A stretch of 64,000 bases of DNA from Spongilla lacustris (Eukaryota > Porifera > Demospongiae > Spongillida > Spongillidae): positions 11,256,632 to 11,320,631 of the forward strand of contig OX442418.1 in assembly GCA_949361645.1 (NCBI GenBank). The letters are read 5' to 3'. The position numbers and the translations under genes were made by a program. This document shows, piece by piece, positions 1-10,529 of this stretch (position 1 is the first letter of the stretch; each line of letters begins with the position of its first letter). A model generated the notes under the pieces. It was not told the DNA's origin and did no database searches. It saw only the letters and a list, made by a program, of their open reading frames with translations.

Positions 1-234
1 ACATCATGCAGTGACAAGTTAGACAACGTTGGACGCCGATCAGTAAACATCAATCCAACACAGAGCTCCTCTGTGAATTACGGTGGAAGTAAAGAGCAGA
101 TGGATGTTACACCTATAATAAAAGTATTGATCAGTTTGAATTCTCAGGGTTGTAATAGTTCGACAGCAGAAGAAAAATTTGCCAAAAGCTTTTGGGATAT
201 CATTGCTGCATTTCAAGGAAGATGCTTCCTATAG
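1..234 (+). CDS. Possible 3'-terminal exon of an unknown gene (partial)
   Basis: The first frame is open from base 1 to a TAG at 232-234, giving 77 codons. The translation is mixed and protein-like and ends ...EEKFAKSFWDIIAAFQGRCFL. There is no start codon near the left edge, so any gene would begin outside the window. An AATAAA hexamer lies at 446-451, about 210 bases after the stop, where a poly(A) signal would be expected. I do not recognise the protein. A 77-codon open frame can occur by chance in one of six frames, so this is only a candidate. Confidence 0.3.
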   Translation, partial: TSCSDKLDNVGRRSVNINPTQSSSVNYGGSKEQMDVTPIIKVLISLNSQGCNSSTAEEKFAKSFWDIIAAFQGRCFL

Positions 235-1902
235 GTTGACTCAAAATTCGTAGTTGATCATGCATGCAGGGGATGATCTACCATGGTTCAACCATTTTAA
301 TATTAGCTGTCCAAAGTTAGCAAAGAACGCACATTTTATTAACTTGGAGATTTCAGTTTATCTATAGCTTGTAACGTTCTTTCCAGTCCAATTGTTGCCC
401 TTTGTTGCCCGTTGTTTCCGTTCCGCATATATAACTAGGTACTTTAATAAATTGCGTATGCGTAGGCGGAAACTGGTGATCTAAATTACGTCAAAAATTG
501 TGACCGTATTTTGGATTTCTCTACGAGTGCTCAAGAAGATACGCGTTTTGTAAAGTTGTTTGGAAGGTATTTAGGACTTTATTACTAGGTTAAAGAAGAA
601 AAGGGGTTGCACGATACACTAATGGTGTCGAAATGTAAGGCAGCATACGGCGTAATTGTGTGTGCCTCGTTGATTTTCATAGAATTCTATCGCGATTAGC
701 CATTCCCTAGTTTTTAAAGGTGCCAACTTGAGGAAGCGTTTGCCATATATATTAGGTCTTAGTCTATATCAGGATACAATTTCATGAACTTTGGATGGTG
801 CCCAAAGGTCCATTTAACGGCACAGGTGTTTACTGTTGGATTGCTTAGAGCTCGACATAATATTGCTTAATCTGGTATTTCAGTGTTAGAGCTCTGTGAA
901 TTAAACTTAATTTTAGTATTTTCAATGCATAGACAATCTATTTTCTTTGTGTGCCAAAGAGTTTTTTGATAGCTCTATTTAATACACACCAAATTCGTCA
1001 AGGTGCGCGCTAGTTATTGAAACTGTTTTACAGTACGGATCCTCATGTCATTAAAAATAGCTGTATTATTGTGATATGATGGTGCCCACACAGCGTATTT
1101 TTCAAGACAATATATTCATGTTAGTCTATCCTAGCTATGCATTAACATTGAGAAATGCATGCTATTTCTACTGATTACTGTTTAGAATGAGCACTGTTCA
1201 AATGTTCAGATGAGCATTACAAACTGTTAGTTCCTGAAATAAGGAATGGGTTGGTGCTATACATTAATATAGACCTGGCAAACATTGTCAGCACCAGTGG
1301 ACAATATGTTTGCTGAACACACCCTTGGCCTGGCTGGCTATGCCTTTATAGAAATGCACTTTTCTGTCGGTTGGGGAGCAAAATATGCTCCTATAGGAAT
1401 GCAATTTAAGTGTAGCGACTAACAGATTGTATGTTAAGGTATAGCTGTTGAAGGGTGTTGATATCCTGGTATGTTGGATAAAATGTCATGGCCTCTGTGT
1501 TGGGCTGTTGATGAGTGTTCGATATACATACATAGTGCCATGTGGTATAAGAGATGGTTTCTGCAGATACATGTACATGTATGTGAGCATTCTAGGTGTC
1601 ATGTGCATGGTCACTATACCCCCCCCCCCCCCCCCCCCCCAGTGGTGTTGTATGTTATGATCTGGAGAAGAAACAGGCCAGTGGCAGTAGATCAGGAAGC
1701 ATCATGATTCTTAATTATAATACAAATGTATATCAGTTGTGGCTTATTTTGTTTGACTAGAGCCAGCATGGTTTTTACCCTCACTTCAGTGAGGTTTTTT
1801 CCCCTAAGGTGGTATGGGCCCACCATCTCTAAATAAGTAGGCTCAAAATCAAAAGCTTAGCTATATAGGTAGTTGGTCCCTGTTCTGTATGTAGGTTCTC
1901 GG
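235..1902. other. No gene seen; contains one poly-C run
   Basis: No open frame with recognisable protein content was seen on either strand. The only notable structure is an uninterrupted run of 22 C at 1619-1640, followed by AGTGGTG. Short open frames across the run encode proline tracts and are artefacts of it. Confidence 0.5.
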
Positions 1903-2102
1903 NNNNNNNNNNNNNNNNNNNNNNNNNNNNNNNNNNNNNNNNNNNNNNNNNNNNNNNNNNNNNNNNNNNNNNNNNNNNNNNNNNNNNNNNNNNNNNNNNN
2001 NNNNNNNNNNNNNNNNNNNNNNNNNNNNNNNNNNNNNNNNNNNNNNNNNNNNNNNNNNNNNNNNNNNNNNNNNNNNNNNNNNNNNNNNNNNNNNNNNNNN
2101 NN
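1903..2102. other. Assembly gap (200 N)
   Basis: Exactly 200 consecutive N. The round number indicates a scaffold join of unknown true length. Sequence to the left may therefore not be physically adjacent to the C1-RhoGAP gene. Confidence 0.98.
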
Positions 2103-2563
2103 TGTGTACGCGTACTAAAATTCAATTTTTTTTCCCCCAGTTGGTTGTTGATACTATATCACTCAGCGTCACTTTGAACCAAGTACCGGCTGTTATGCAG
2201 GATAAAGCGGCGCCACTACAAACCATATCCATATAGGGATAAATTGACGTGTTTGACGTATATATAAATTTGGCAAACAAATTTAATAAATTCCGTTCTT
2301 TTATTAATGACGGACGTGTATCGCGGGTCAATGTATAGCAGACCGCAAGTAGTTTATTATTGTGCAATACTTGCTAATATTTGCGCCTTACCAATTTATA
2401 AGCTCTGATTCGTTGCACTACAAGCAAGCAAACACAGCGATCGGTAAGTTGACGCGCATTTGAATTGGAGTACCTAGATGTGAATGACCTGCGTATGCAT
2501 GCCGGCGTGTATGTGATGGTTGCAAACTTAAACCTTGTCACTGTTATTCCGCCAGATTTGTAA

Positions 2564-4026
2564 ATGGCGATGGGAGAAGAGATTATCGTTCACAAAGTCA
2601 GCCAAAGCGGCTTTCGCAGGAAGCCTTGCAGGAAGGTGAAAGGACCAACAACTCGCTCCACTGTTATTCCTACCGGGTTATTCCCGGGCGAATCTAACTT
2701 AGATATTTCCACGTTGGGGCAACATGATCACTTTCCATTGCCAAGTTCGCTCAACAGAAGGAGAAGTATCAAGGACAGGCGATCTTCTAGCGCAGACAGC
2801 GCTACCATCGAGAAAGCTGTTAGAATCCTGAAGACCATTAGAACGCTGAAAGAGGTTGCAAGAGCCGAACTGTCAGCGGTCGAGCCCTGTCCAAACCATC
2901 CACAAGCGCGGGAACGCAAACTCTCTAGTAGCGACACGTGGAGCTGTGTATTGGCAGACTCGTCAACTCGTAGGCACTTTGTACAGTCACTTACCAATGA
3001 AAATCACGTGACCAATAATGCAGTGCCGAATGGAGAGGTATATACATGCATAAACAGCAATATATGTTTAAGGATTTCGTTACATACATGCATGTACACG
3101 CATGTTACTTGATGAACTCACCGAGCGACCTTATTCGACTCATTTGGTTCGCAATTACTATTAGTACCTCCAATTGTCTTCAACGTGTATGCTACACTCT
3201 GCATTGCCTATAGGGATCCAGCAATTAGTATAATTATATACCTTATTATTATTTTATAATATTGTGTGTGTGTGTGTGTGTGTGTGCATGTGTGTGTGTT
3301 TGTGTGTGTGTGTGTGCGGTGTGTGAACCCAAGCATAATTTTTTATTAAGGATTTAAATGCCAATTTGATTGACCATTGGTATATTTGGTTTGTATGTGT
3401 GTATATTTGATGAGATTTTGCATGTGTGTTTCAGGGGGCAATCTCTTTGTTCCCACACATGCAGTCCAATGTGAGCAGCAAAGTGTGTGCAGCATCAGGT
3501 GAAGCATCAGGTGAAGCATCAAGTGATGGAATTTCAACTTACTATAAAGCGCATGACTTCCAAGTATGTCTGGGAAACTTTATGTGCATTACAATACCTT
3601 CACATGCGCGCATTTAGCAAAGGAGTATTATAATAAGAAAACGTCCATTTTTTACTCCAGATTTACAATTGCAAGTGTCCTAAAAGGTGTGCAGTGTGTC
3701 AACGGCTACTGTGGAATCTCTCGCAGCATGCAATGGAGTGCCAGGTATGTGGCGTGGTCATCCACAAGCAATGCTACACTACTGCTATGAAAAGGAAGTG
3801 TGTTCCCTCCAAGAAGATGATTCAACAAGGTTAGTTAGCCACTCTGGATCAAATTAAGGGGCCACATATAGGTCTGATTGTATTCTGTAGCTTTCATAAA
3901 GCGATATCTATATATATTTCTACAGCATTTGGAGTGGACTTGACTATTGCTGCTATGATGGATGGGGATAAAATTCCCAAGGTAGTGAGCGAATGTGTTC
4001 AAGCCTTAGAATCAAGAGGTACTAAC

Positions 4027-4059
<33 letters not shown>

Positions 4060-4686
4060 AGTGGCGGATCTAGGAATGGGGCTATGGGGGGGGGGGGGCG
4101 GTTGGTTGGAGGGGCAGCCGTGGGCGGGGGTCCACCCCCTCGCCAGCAAGGGGGTTTGGGGGAGCGCTGTAAGCTCCCCCATCGTGGCCTGGGGCTCCGC
4201 CCCAGAAGCTTTCACATTTTTCGCTTCAAACCACGCTAAAAATCAGCGTATTCGCAGCGCAGTGAATTTTTTAAAAAGAATTTACATACGAGCGAAAGAC
4301 AACGAAGTTTATTGCGACAACGCGCCTCGTAACGGCCGTCAACAGGCGGCTGAAATATATTGGATATGTTCGCGATCGCGTGAGCAAACCAGTCGTACTT
4401 CTCCTCTATATTGTCGTTGGAATGTATATAAATCGCTTTAAAAGCATGGTGATCAGCAGATGTGAAAATGTTTCGCCATTTGCACCTTTTACGGAACGGT
4501 GAACCTAATTAAACCTTTAGTGACAATCGGTAGACCATGTACATTTTTAAAACTTTGTTCAGTATTGTTCAGTTAAGTTAGCGTGCGCCTATGCACAGGC
4601 GGCGGAGACGGTGGGGCTAGGGGGCTTTTGCCCCCCCCCCCCCCCCCCCCCCACTTTTGCCATGACGGGTCGGAAGTATCATTCAG

Positions 4687-4718
<32 letters not shown>

Positions 4719-7526
4719 AGATTTTTGGTAGTACAGCTCGGTCATAGATTATAGAGTAGAAGGATAGGAAACGGAGTCAATTAACACAACGTAACACCTG
4801 CAGTCCGCATAGTTCTCGTACCCATGCCACAAAAGCGTTCTTTACATTCCCACCTTTAGAGGAAGGTCTTTGAGTGGAATGGAGATAGGAAACAAGCTCA
4901 CTTTATCCAACGGGATGCACACTGACAGCGCAAATGGGCCATCCTTTGTCTTCCTCTTCGTTCTGCAATCCAGCCTAAACCTCGAGTGCCCAGTCCTATT
5001 CATCTGGAGACATGAAGTGGTACCTAGTTTTCTCCCCGTACGAAGCTTGTTACACTAAAACCAAAATGCGTTGCTGTGTAAAATACACTTCCTAGCATGT
5101 ATACTCAATATGGCCCTGACCACTATCAAGATACGCCCGCAACACGCCGCAGTTTGACCTCCTATCAGGAATTAGTTTTTTGGCCCTCACACGTACAATA
5201 AGAATCTGGCGTAGGGAAAACATATATACACCATGTTGTGTAGTTTCACGAAAGCTACACGAAAAAACCTTCCAAGACGGTTGGAACCAATGCGTTTGGA
5301 TTCAGGACACCGCAGTTCACATTTATAAGTGATTACTACAAACGCGCGTATCTACCGCTGTATGCATATGCTTCTAATAAAACCTACATCAACGTGATCA
5401 GCGTTTATAACTCTATCGGAATATTGTCTCAAAACTTCTTTTCCTCTTCGAATTCTGGTTGTCGTTTTGGGGGAGTAACGTTTCACACTCAATTAATGAC
5501 TATGCGGACTACGCGCCAAAATATCTATAGCAGTCTATGGCTCACGTGATTTGTTTCCTATCCTTCTACTCTATAATCTATGGCTCGGTACAGCTACTTT
5601 ACATTAAATTCTGCCGCATTCCGCGAGTTATGTTCTAAATTAATGGTATACTGATCTGATGCGCGTGCGTTATAGCGCATGCGCTTCAATGTACCATAAA
5701 CCATAAACCGGTCATAAACCGCTTCGCTACATCGGATCGGGCTTTGTTGTCGCAATGAACTTTCGTATGGCGCTATAGCTTGCGCGTATTCGTTTTAAAA
5801 TACATGCGTGAAAAATTATATTTATATTGTCCACCGCGATATACCCCCACCGAAAAAATGGCCCGTGTTTAAACGAGCGTATCGACGAAATTGTGAACTC
5901 AGCTGCGTGCTATCCTGTTGGAGTCCAGTTCTTTCTTGAAATGTTTAAACAGGTACATGGAAGCGTTAACGAAGATATACGCGCGTTTAAACATGGGCCA
6001 TTTTTTTTCGGTGGGGGTACATGTTCATGTATTGAAACGCCGTAGTATAGAAGAGCCATCCAGTAGTGAATGTGAGGACCCCATGCCCCCCCCCCCCCCC
6101 CCCCCCCGTATTTGGCCAATCGCAAGGGAACCTCCTTCCCCCCCTCCCCAGTTTTACTTTTCCGCCCCCCCCCCCCCCTCCCCCCTCCCCCCCCCCCCCC
6201 CCCCCCCCACGCAGGTTTATTTACCTTCCGCTACCTATGCTATGCACCCACGCGCGCACATCGAAGGAACGAATAGATTAATAAAACGTTACCGGTTATT
6301 GTATAAAATTTCCGGTATTAGATAAAATTTCATATCTAGATCTAATCATTGAACTTTTGCATTTCAAGAAATTGCCGCCCCCGACACACAAAAGGTGTGC
6401 TTTCTAGATGCGCGTGGGCTACCTACGGTAGGTAGTGCGCGCGCACACGCGTCGTGTGCGTATGTGGGGGGGGGGGGGGGGGAGCTGCCGCCCCCCCCCC
6501 CCCCTAAGGCTATGTTAGATCCGCCACTGCCCCCCCCCCCCCCTTCCTCACCTATTCCCTCTTCATCTTCTTATCCTATCCCTCTTCCATTCTCACTCTC
6601 CTTTCCCCTCTCCCTCTTTAGTCTTTACCCACTTGCCAATTTTCATTATATCCTTCTGTAGGACTAACTGACAAAAATCTCTATGGTGTATCAGGATATA
6701 TGTCTGATGTAATGGAAATTAGAGAAAAATACAACAAAGGTAACATTTCTAACTTGAAGTCATCAGCAATGCAGGCTAGTACAAATGAACATCCAAGCAC
6801 ATGCATGGGTCACAACATCATGCAAGGGTTTTGACATGCTGAGCTGGAATTGTGCATGCACATGGTCCATTATAGCCTTCTACTGCCTGTCCAGCATTCA
6901 TCGTTCAATTACCTATATTTGTTCCTCGCACTCCTTCCAGGAGAAGATGTGGATCTCTCCCTCTACACTGATGTTAAAATCATCACTGGTGTACTGAAGC
7001 AGTTCTTAAGAGAGCTACCCCAGCCTGTCATAAGCTATGATGCATATAGTCAGATCATGAGGGCCACAGGTGAGTGTTATCCCTTAATGTAATAGTGTAT
7101 TAAACATTATACAGCCAGCCAAATGCTTTGCTTGTATGATATGCTTTCATGTAAAGTAGAAAATAAGCTGTTTGATATTCAAAATAGCTTGTATTTTTGT
7201 AACACAATTCAAAGCTTTCTCCTTTCCCCACAGCTGCAGTGAGTACCATGGAGAGCTCTGGTGATGTGGACTACGCAGTGCTGTCCAATGCTCTTAAGCT
7301 CCTCCCCAAAGCCCACTACCTCCTCCTCAAGTACCTCGGGGAACACCTCCACAGGGTGGTGGACCACAGTGCTGAAAACCTGATGACAGCTCACAATCTG
7401 GCAGCCATCATGTCCCCCACACTCATGAGGGCACCTGATGGCAACACCACCATCTTCAAGGACACACATCTCCAGCAGTACTTTGTGGAGTACGTGATTA
7501 CCAAGCATGAAGTGTTTTTTTCCTAA
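2564..7526 (+). CDS. C1-RhoGAP protein (chimaerin/RACGAP1-like), copy 1, seven exons
   Basis: Predicted join: 2564-3037, 3435-3563, 3661-3829, 3926-4018, 6662-6739, 6941-7069, 7234-7526. All junctions are GT-AG and phases agree, giving 454 residues. Residues 1-158 are a basic, Ser-rich region with a helical stretch (KAVRILKTIRTLKEVA). A C1 zinc finger starts at H198 (HDFQ) and fits the H-x12-C-x2-C-x13-C-x2-C-x4-H-x2-C pattern. The RhoGAP domain runs from about 258 to the end, with VLKQFLRELPQPVISYDAY and NLMTAHNLAAIMSPTLMR, closest by eye to chimaerins. C1 domains bind diacylglycerol or membrane and RhoGAPs switch off Rac/Rho. However, the arginine-finger motif LYRVSG reads LYGVSG here (G297), so GAP catalysis is doubtful. 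There is no SH2 domain. The start is the first ATG of the exon and is conserved in copy 2. Confidence 0.85.
3263..3327 (+). repeat. (TG)n microsatellite in intron 1
   Basis: Nearly pure TG repeat with a few interruptions. Intron 1 of copy 2 also has a TG repeat (23710-23780), so the repeat predates the duplication. Confidence 0.9.
4028..4059. repeat. Poly-C run (32) beside transposon end
   Basis: Uninterrupted C run directly before AGTGGCGGATC. Further runs in the same insertion are at 4631-4652 (22 C), 4687-4718 (32 C), 6086-6107 (22 C), 6165-6208 (C with two T), 6466-6482 (17 G), 6491-6504 (14 C) and 6530-6543 (14 C). The G-rich strand of each could form quadruplexes. Confidence 0.95.
4100..4210. 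repeat. Dispersed GC-rich module, copy 1
   Basis: Contains GGGGGAGCGCTGTAAGCTCC and CCATCGTGGCCTGGGGCTCC. Related sequence occurs at 22115-22185 and 27300-27400 (opposite orientation), and more weakly at 9005-9055 and 55500-55600. No coding capacity. It looks like part of a dispersed element family. Confidence 0.55.
4744..5582. mobile_element. Nested element with ~30-base inverted termini
   Basis: CATAGATTATAGAGTAGAAG continuing to GGATAGGAAAC on the left matches the reverse complement of the right end, GTTTCCTATCC through TATAATCTATG, over about 30 bases. The interior has no long open frame. A related terminus (GTTTCCAATCCC...TTATCTATG) occurs alone near 28380-28410. Confidence 0.6.
5844..6017. 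mobile_element. Short MITE-like element with inverted termini
   Basis: The left end CCCCCACCGAAAAAATGGCC is inverted at the right end as GGCCAT...CGGTGGGGG. GTTTAAACG and CGTTTAAAC lie just inside each arm. It is about 174 bases long with TA on both flanks, so TA target duplication is possible. It is nested in the intron insertion. Confidence 0.6.
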
Positions 7527-7807
7527 GTTGGTGTTGGGAGTCTTTTATATTGCAAGGTATACCTGATGCCGTTTAATATTGTGATTCATGGAGGATGCGA
7601 TCAAATCAATTCAGTTATGAAAGCTTTTACTTTTGCTCCAGACCCTCATGCAAGTTCTGAGCTTCTCGTATAAGAGTATGAATGTGATCGTAGAGCACTA
7701 TAGAGCATTTCATACCATCATGTATGGGTGCTACAGATGTGCTATCAAATTTCACGAATCTAGACAAAAAGGCTTAAATTTAGCTATTCATACATGTATG
7801 TTTTTTA

Positions 7808-7809
<2 letters not shown>

Positions 7810-7880
<71 letters not shown>
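7810..7880. repeat. (TA)n microsatellite
   Basis: About 35 TA units in the 3' flank of copy 1. Copy 2 has only a short AT-rich remnant at the equivalent place (25965-25990). Confidence 0.95.
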
Positions 7881-7885
<5 letters not shown>

Positions 7886-8296
7886 TAAACCCACCGTGTT
7901 TGGGCTTGGTGGTTAGTACACGAGCACAAGCTCAACATGCTTGTATGTATACCAGGTATGCCTATGAGTACAGTATGTACGTGTAGTGCCGCAATTAAGG
8001 CTGGAGTATACTTGTATGCATATATTCCTATCAGTGCACAGTCCTCATGCACAGTTGCAGTGTGTATACGCTTCAAGCTTGATTTAATTTGCAAAAGATA
8101 CTACCGCTCGTATAAGGCACTTGTCAATGCTTCCAGTACGGCAAGGGATTTGACATTGCGTCATGTAAAACTATTCCGCGGTATGCTGTCAAATCCTAGC
8201 TCCCTATTTAAGGGGTCGGGGACTTGACTATCGGTTTTGATGTATATGTTACGACCCGACATATCCAGAAATGATAATGAGCGGTCAACAGTCAGA

Positions 8297-8708
8297 AGTA
8301 ATTAATTCGCGGTTTGCAAATCAACGAATCTTCCCGTATATCTTTCCATATATATGTATGGGGTACTTTAATACCAAGCACACCAGATTTTTCTCAGCAT
8401 TTGCCAAATGGGGTTGTTAGTATACACTACAATTGCCATGATTTTTAGTGAGGTCGCCGTATTTTTCCTATTTATGGTAGCGCTTGTCCTCGATGTATGG
8501 TTATACCATACATTGAGGACAATCCTAGGGAAGCGACGTCTTAAATACAGCGACCCCACTAAAGATCATGGCAAATGTAATGTACTAACAACCCCATTTG
8601 GCAAATGCTGAGAAAAATCTGGCGTGCTTGGTATTGAAACACCCCATACATGTCTATGGGAAGATATACGGGAATATTCGTTGATTCGCAAACCGCGAAT
8701 TAATTACT
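8297..8708. mobile_element. Foldback (palindromic) element
   Basis: AAGTAATTAATTCGCGGTTT at the left is matched by AAACCGCGAATTAATTACTT at the right. Pairing continues inward through TTTGCCAAATGGGGTTGTTA / TAACAACCCCATTTGGCAAA to a centre near CCTCGATGTATGG / CCATACATTGAGG. The two arms are about 190-200 bases, so nearly the whole element is a hairpin. No transposase. Confidence 0.8.
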
Positions 8709-9043
8709 TAACGGATACGGTTTTGTCTTGATTTTAGTTAAAGAATGGTTAATGGAATAATTTTTTGAAGTAACATACATCATAATCAGATCTGCTTATA
8801 GTACATTATAGAGTTGGTTAAAATTCAAATTGAATTAAACAAGCAAGATGACCGCCTGCCATTTCTGGATATGATTTAAAACCCGACTGGCTTTAAAGCC
8901 GGTGTGATAGGATACCGTGTCTGCCGTATAGGCTGTCCGGCCGGACAATTTATCCTAGGATACAGGGCTGGCGGAAGCCTTTAAGGATTGGACCGGCAAG
9001 GGGGCGGAAAAAGCTCCCTCATCGGGGTCTGGGCCGGAGCCCC

Positions 9044-9317
9044 AGCCGCTTTGCAATTTTTAAGTCGCAAAACAAAGCATAATTGCATAGAAATATGGTA
9101 GAAAGTAAATACAGGGCCGTAGCAGCGAAAGACAAAGTGGTCCAGCTAATGCATAAGATAAGTTGGTTACTATGTCAACCCAAAATACCTAGCCGCTTTG
9201 CAACTTTCCCACTTTTTAAGTCACAAAACATAGCATAATTGCATAGAGATACGGTAGAAAGTAAATACAGGGCCGTAGCAGCGGAAGACAAAGTGGTCCA
9301 GCTAATGCATAAGATGT
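9044..9317 (+). repeat. Two-copy tandem repeat (offset ~147 bases)
   Basis: AGCCGCTTTGCAA, AAGCATAATTGCATAGA, GTAAATACAGGGCCGTAGCA and CAAAGTGGTCCAGCTAATGC appear in this order twice, starting at 9044 and 9191. A weaker relative of the first part is at 55565-55625. A GC-rich stretch (8960-9043) precedes it. Confidence 0.8.
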
Positions 9318-9324
9318 AATTCAC

Positions 9325-9875
9325 TGCAAAATAGACCCCTTCAGTTTCATGTGACGTCAAAGATCATGTGAAAATTAATTTAATGAAATTCATTAGAGAT
9401 CATATTCAATATCGCGCGCCATTTTGGCGCTCAAGTTACTATAGAACGGTATTGGCAATTTACAGATTTTTAATATTATTTATGCGCGCTTTGGGTCTCG
9501 TAATACTTTTATATTCTTACCAGACTCATAATCGCTAACTGTGAACATACAGTAATAACCAAAAGCTTTGCTTTGCCCATACCCACAGGAAAACGATTGG
9601 ATTCCCAGCTTCGATTTTGTTCCTTGATCCCAAGGTTGATAAGGTTTTAAAAAAATTCACAGGTTTTTAGTTGACTTTGTTACCTCAATGGTTGATTAGT
9701 CATTATCAGCTTGGGATCGTGGAACAAAACCCAAGCTGGGAAGCTAAAATGTTTTCCTGTGACCGTCCTATAGTAACTTGAGCACCAAGATGGCGGACAC
9801 ATTGAATTTTAATTCAATGAATGTCATGAAATCACGCGATGAAAAGGGTTTATAGGTTGGTTGCTATGTCAACCC
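9325..9875. mobile_element. Diverged foldback element
   Basis: Inverted pairs include CTCAAGTTACTATAGAACGG / CCGTCCTATAGTAACTTGAG, GGAAAACGATTGGATTCCCAG / TGGGAAGCTAAAATGTTTTCC and TTGATCCCAAG / CTTGGGATCGTGG. The arms are older and less regular than those of the 8297 element. No coding frame. Confidence 0.65.
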
Positions 9876-9884
9876 AAAATTGTA

Positions 9885-10500
9885 AACCAACAGTTTCATG
9901 GTTATATGTGCACACTAACATTGGTTTAAGGTTTAGTTTACTGGTTAAGCGATATACATGTATAGTATGAGGATTAGAGCAACCTTACAAGAGCATCAAC
10001 TCAGCCAATGCACCATTTAAACAGTAAAACCCAAAGGTATGTTGTGTGATGCACACACAGGCTATTGATAAAGCTCATTCCTTGGAAACAGGAAAAAGGC
10101 TTAAGGATTCAAAACCAACCTCAGTAAAGGCATTCTGATCTCATCAACCCTATATAGCTTCGCGTCGAATAGGTGTTTGCATTTATTTGGGACATGACCA
10201 AGGTATTTTATTTGGCACTTACCTGAAACATTATATCAATCAGTGACCATAATGCATGCACGCATCTACTTGTGGCTGTGCGTGCATGTAGCTTTGCAAT
10301 TTGCTCTTCTATGTGAACATGCATTCAAACTCGCCAACCCATCCAATTAAGAGTCGTGTCAATATAGGTATTTATAGTAACCCGGCGAAGTATTTTATTT
10401 TGAACATGACCTCACACGTATACCTTTGAAATTTATGTAATACCAATTTGTGGTTATGTAGCTTTAAAACATTATACTAATCTCTGACCATGTATGTAGC
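9885..10500. other. No gene seen
   Basis: AT-rich sequence between the foldback element and the retroelement remnant. No open frame of convincing content on either strand. Confidence 0.5.
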
Positions 10501-10529
10501 TTTGATGCATTATGCCAATTTATGGGCAA

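Larger units (their letters stand above)
4024..6543. mobile_element. Composite transposon insertion in intron 4, with inverted termini in poly-C
   Basis: The equivalent intron of copy 2 (24732-24887) is about 156 bases and matches the two flanks here, so about 2.5 kb was inserted in copy 1. The left end is a 32-C run followed by CAGTGGCGGATCTAGG (from 4059). The right end reads TAGATCCGCCACTG followed by another C run (to 6543). These ends are inverted repeats of the CAGTG type seen in hAT-like elements. An 8-base target duplication could be hidden in the C runs. No transposase frame is visible, so this is a non-autonomous or composite element. It contains at least two nested inverted-repeat elements and several homopolymer runs. 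Confidence 0.65.
2143..8112 (+). repeat. Segmental duplication, copy A
   Basis: This stretch and 22725-26218 are homologous in the same order: upstream sequence, all seven exons, introns and about 600 bases of 3' flank ending near the CTACCGCTCG / CTACTGCTCG boundary. The 5' flank shared with copy B begins near GTTGATACTA and GCGTCACTTTGAACCAAG. Copy A is longer mainly because of the insertion at 4024-6543 and a TA microsatellite at 7810-7880. Confidence 0.85.

Noticed and set aside
6066..6325. Proline-rich frames
   Set aside because: Translations of poly-C runs in the intron insertion.
7890..7960. tRNA-like A-box phrase GGGCTTGGTGGTTAGT (also at 26008)
   Set aside because: No B-box or cloverleaf. 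It is part of the duplicated 3' flank and perhaps an old SINE fragment.
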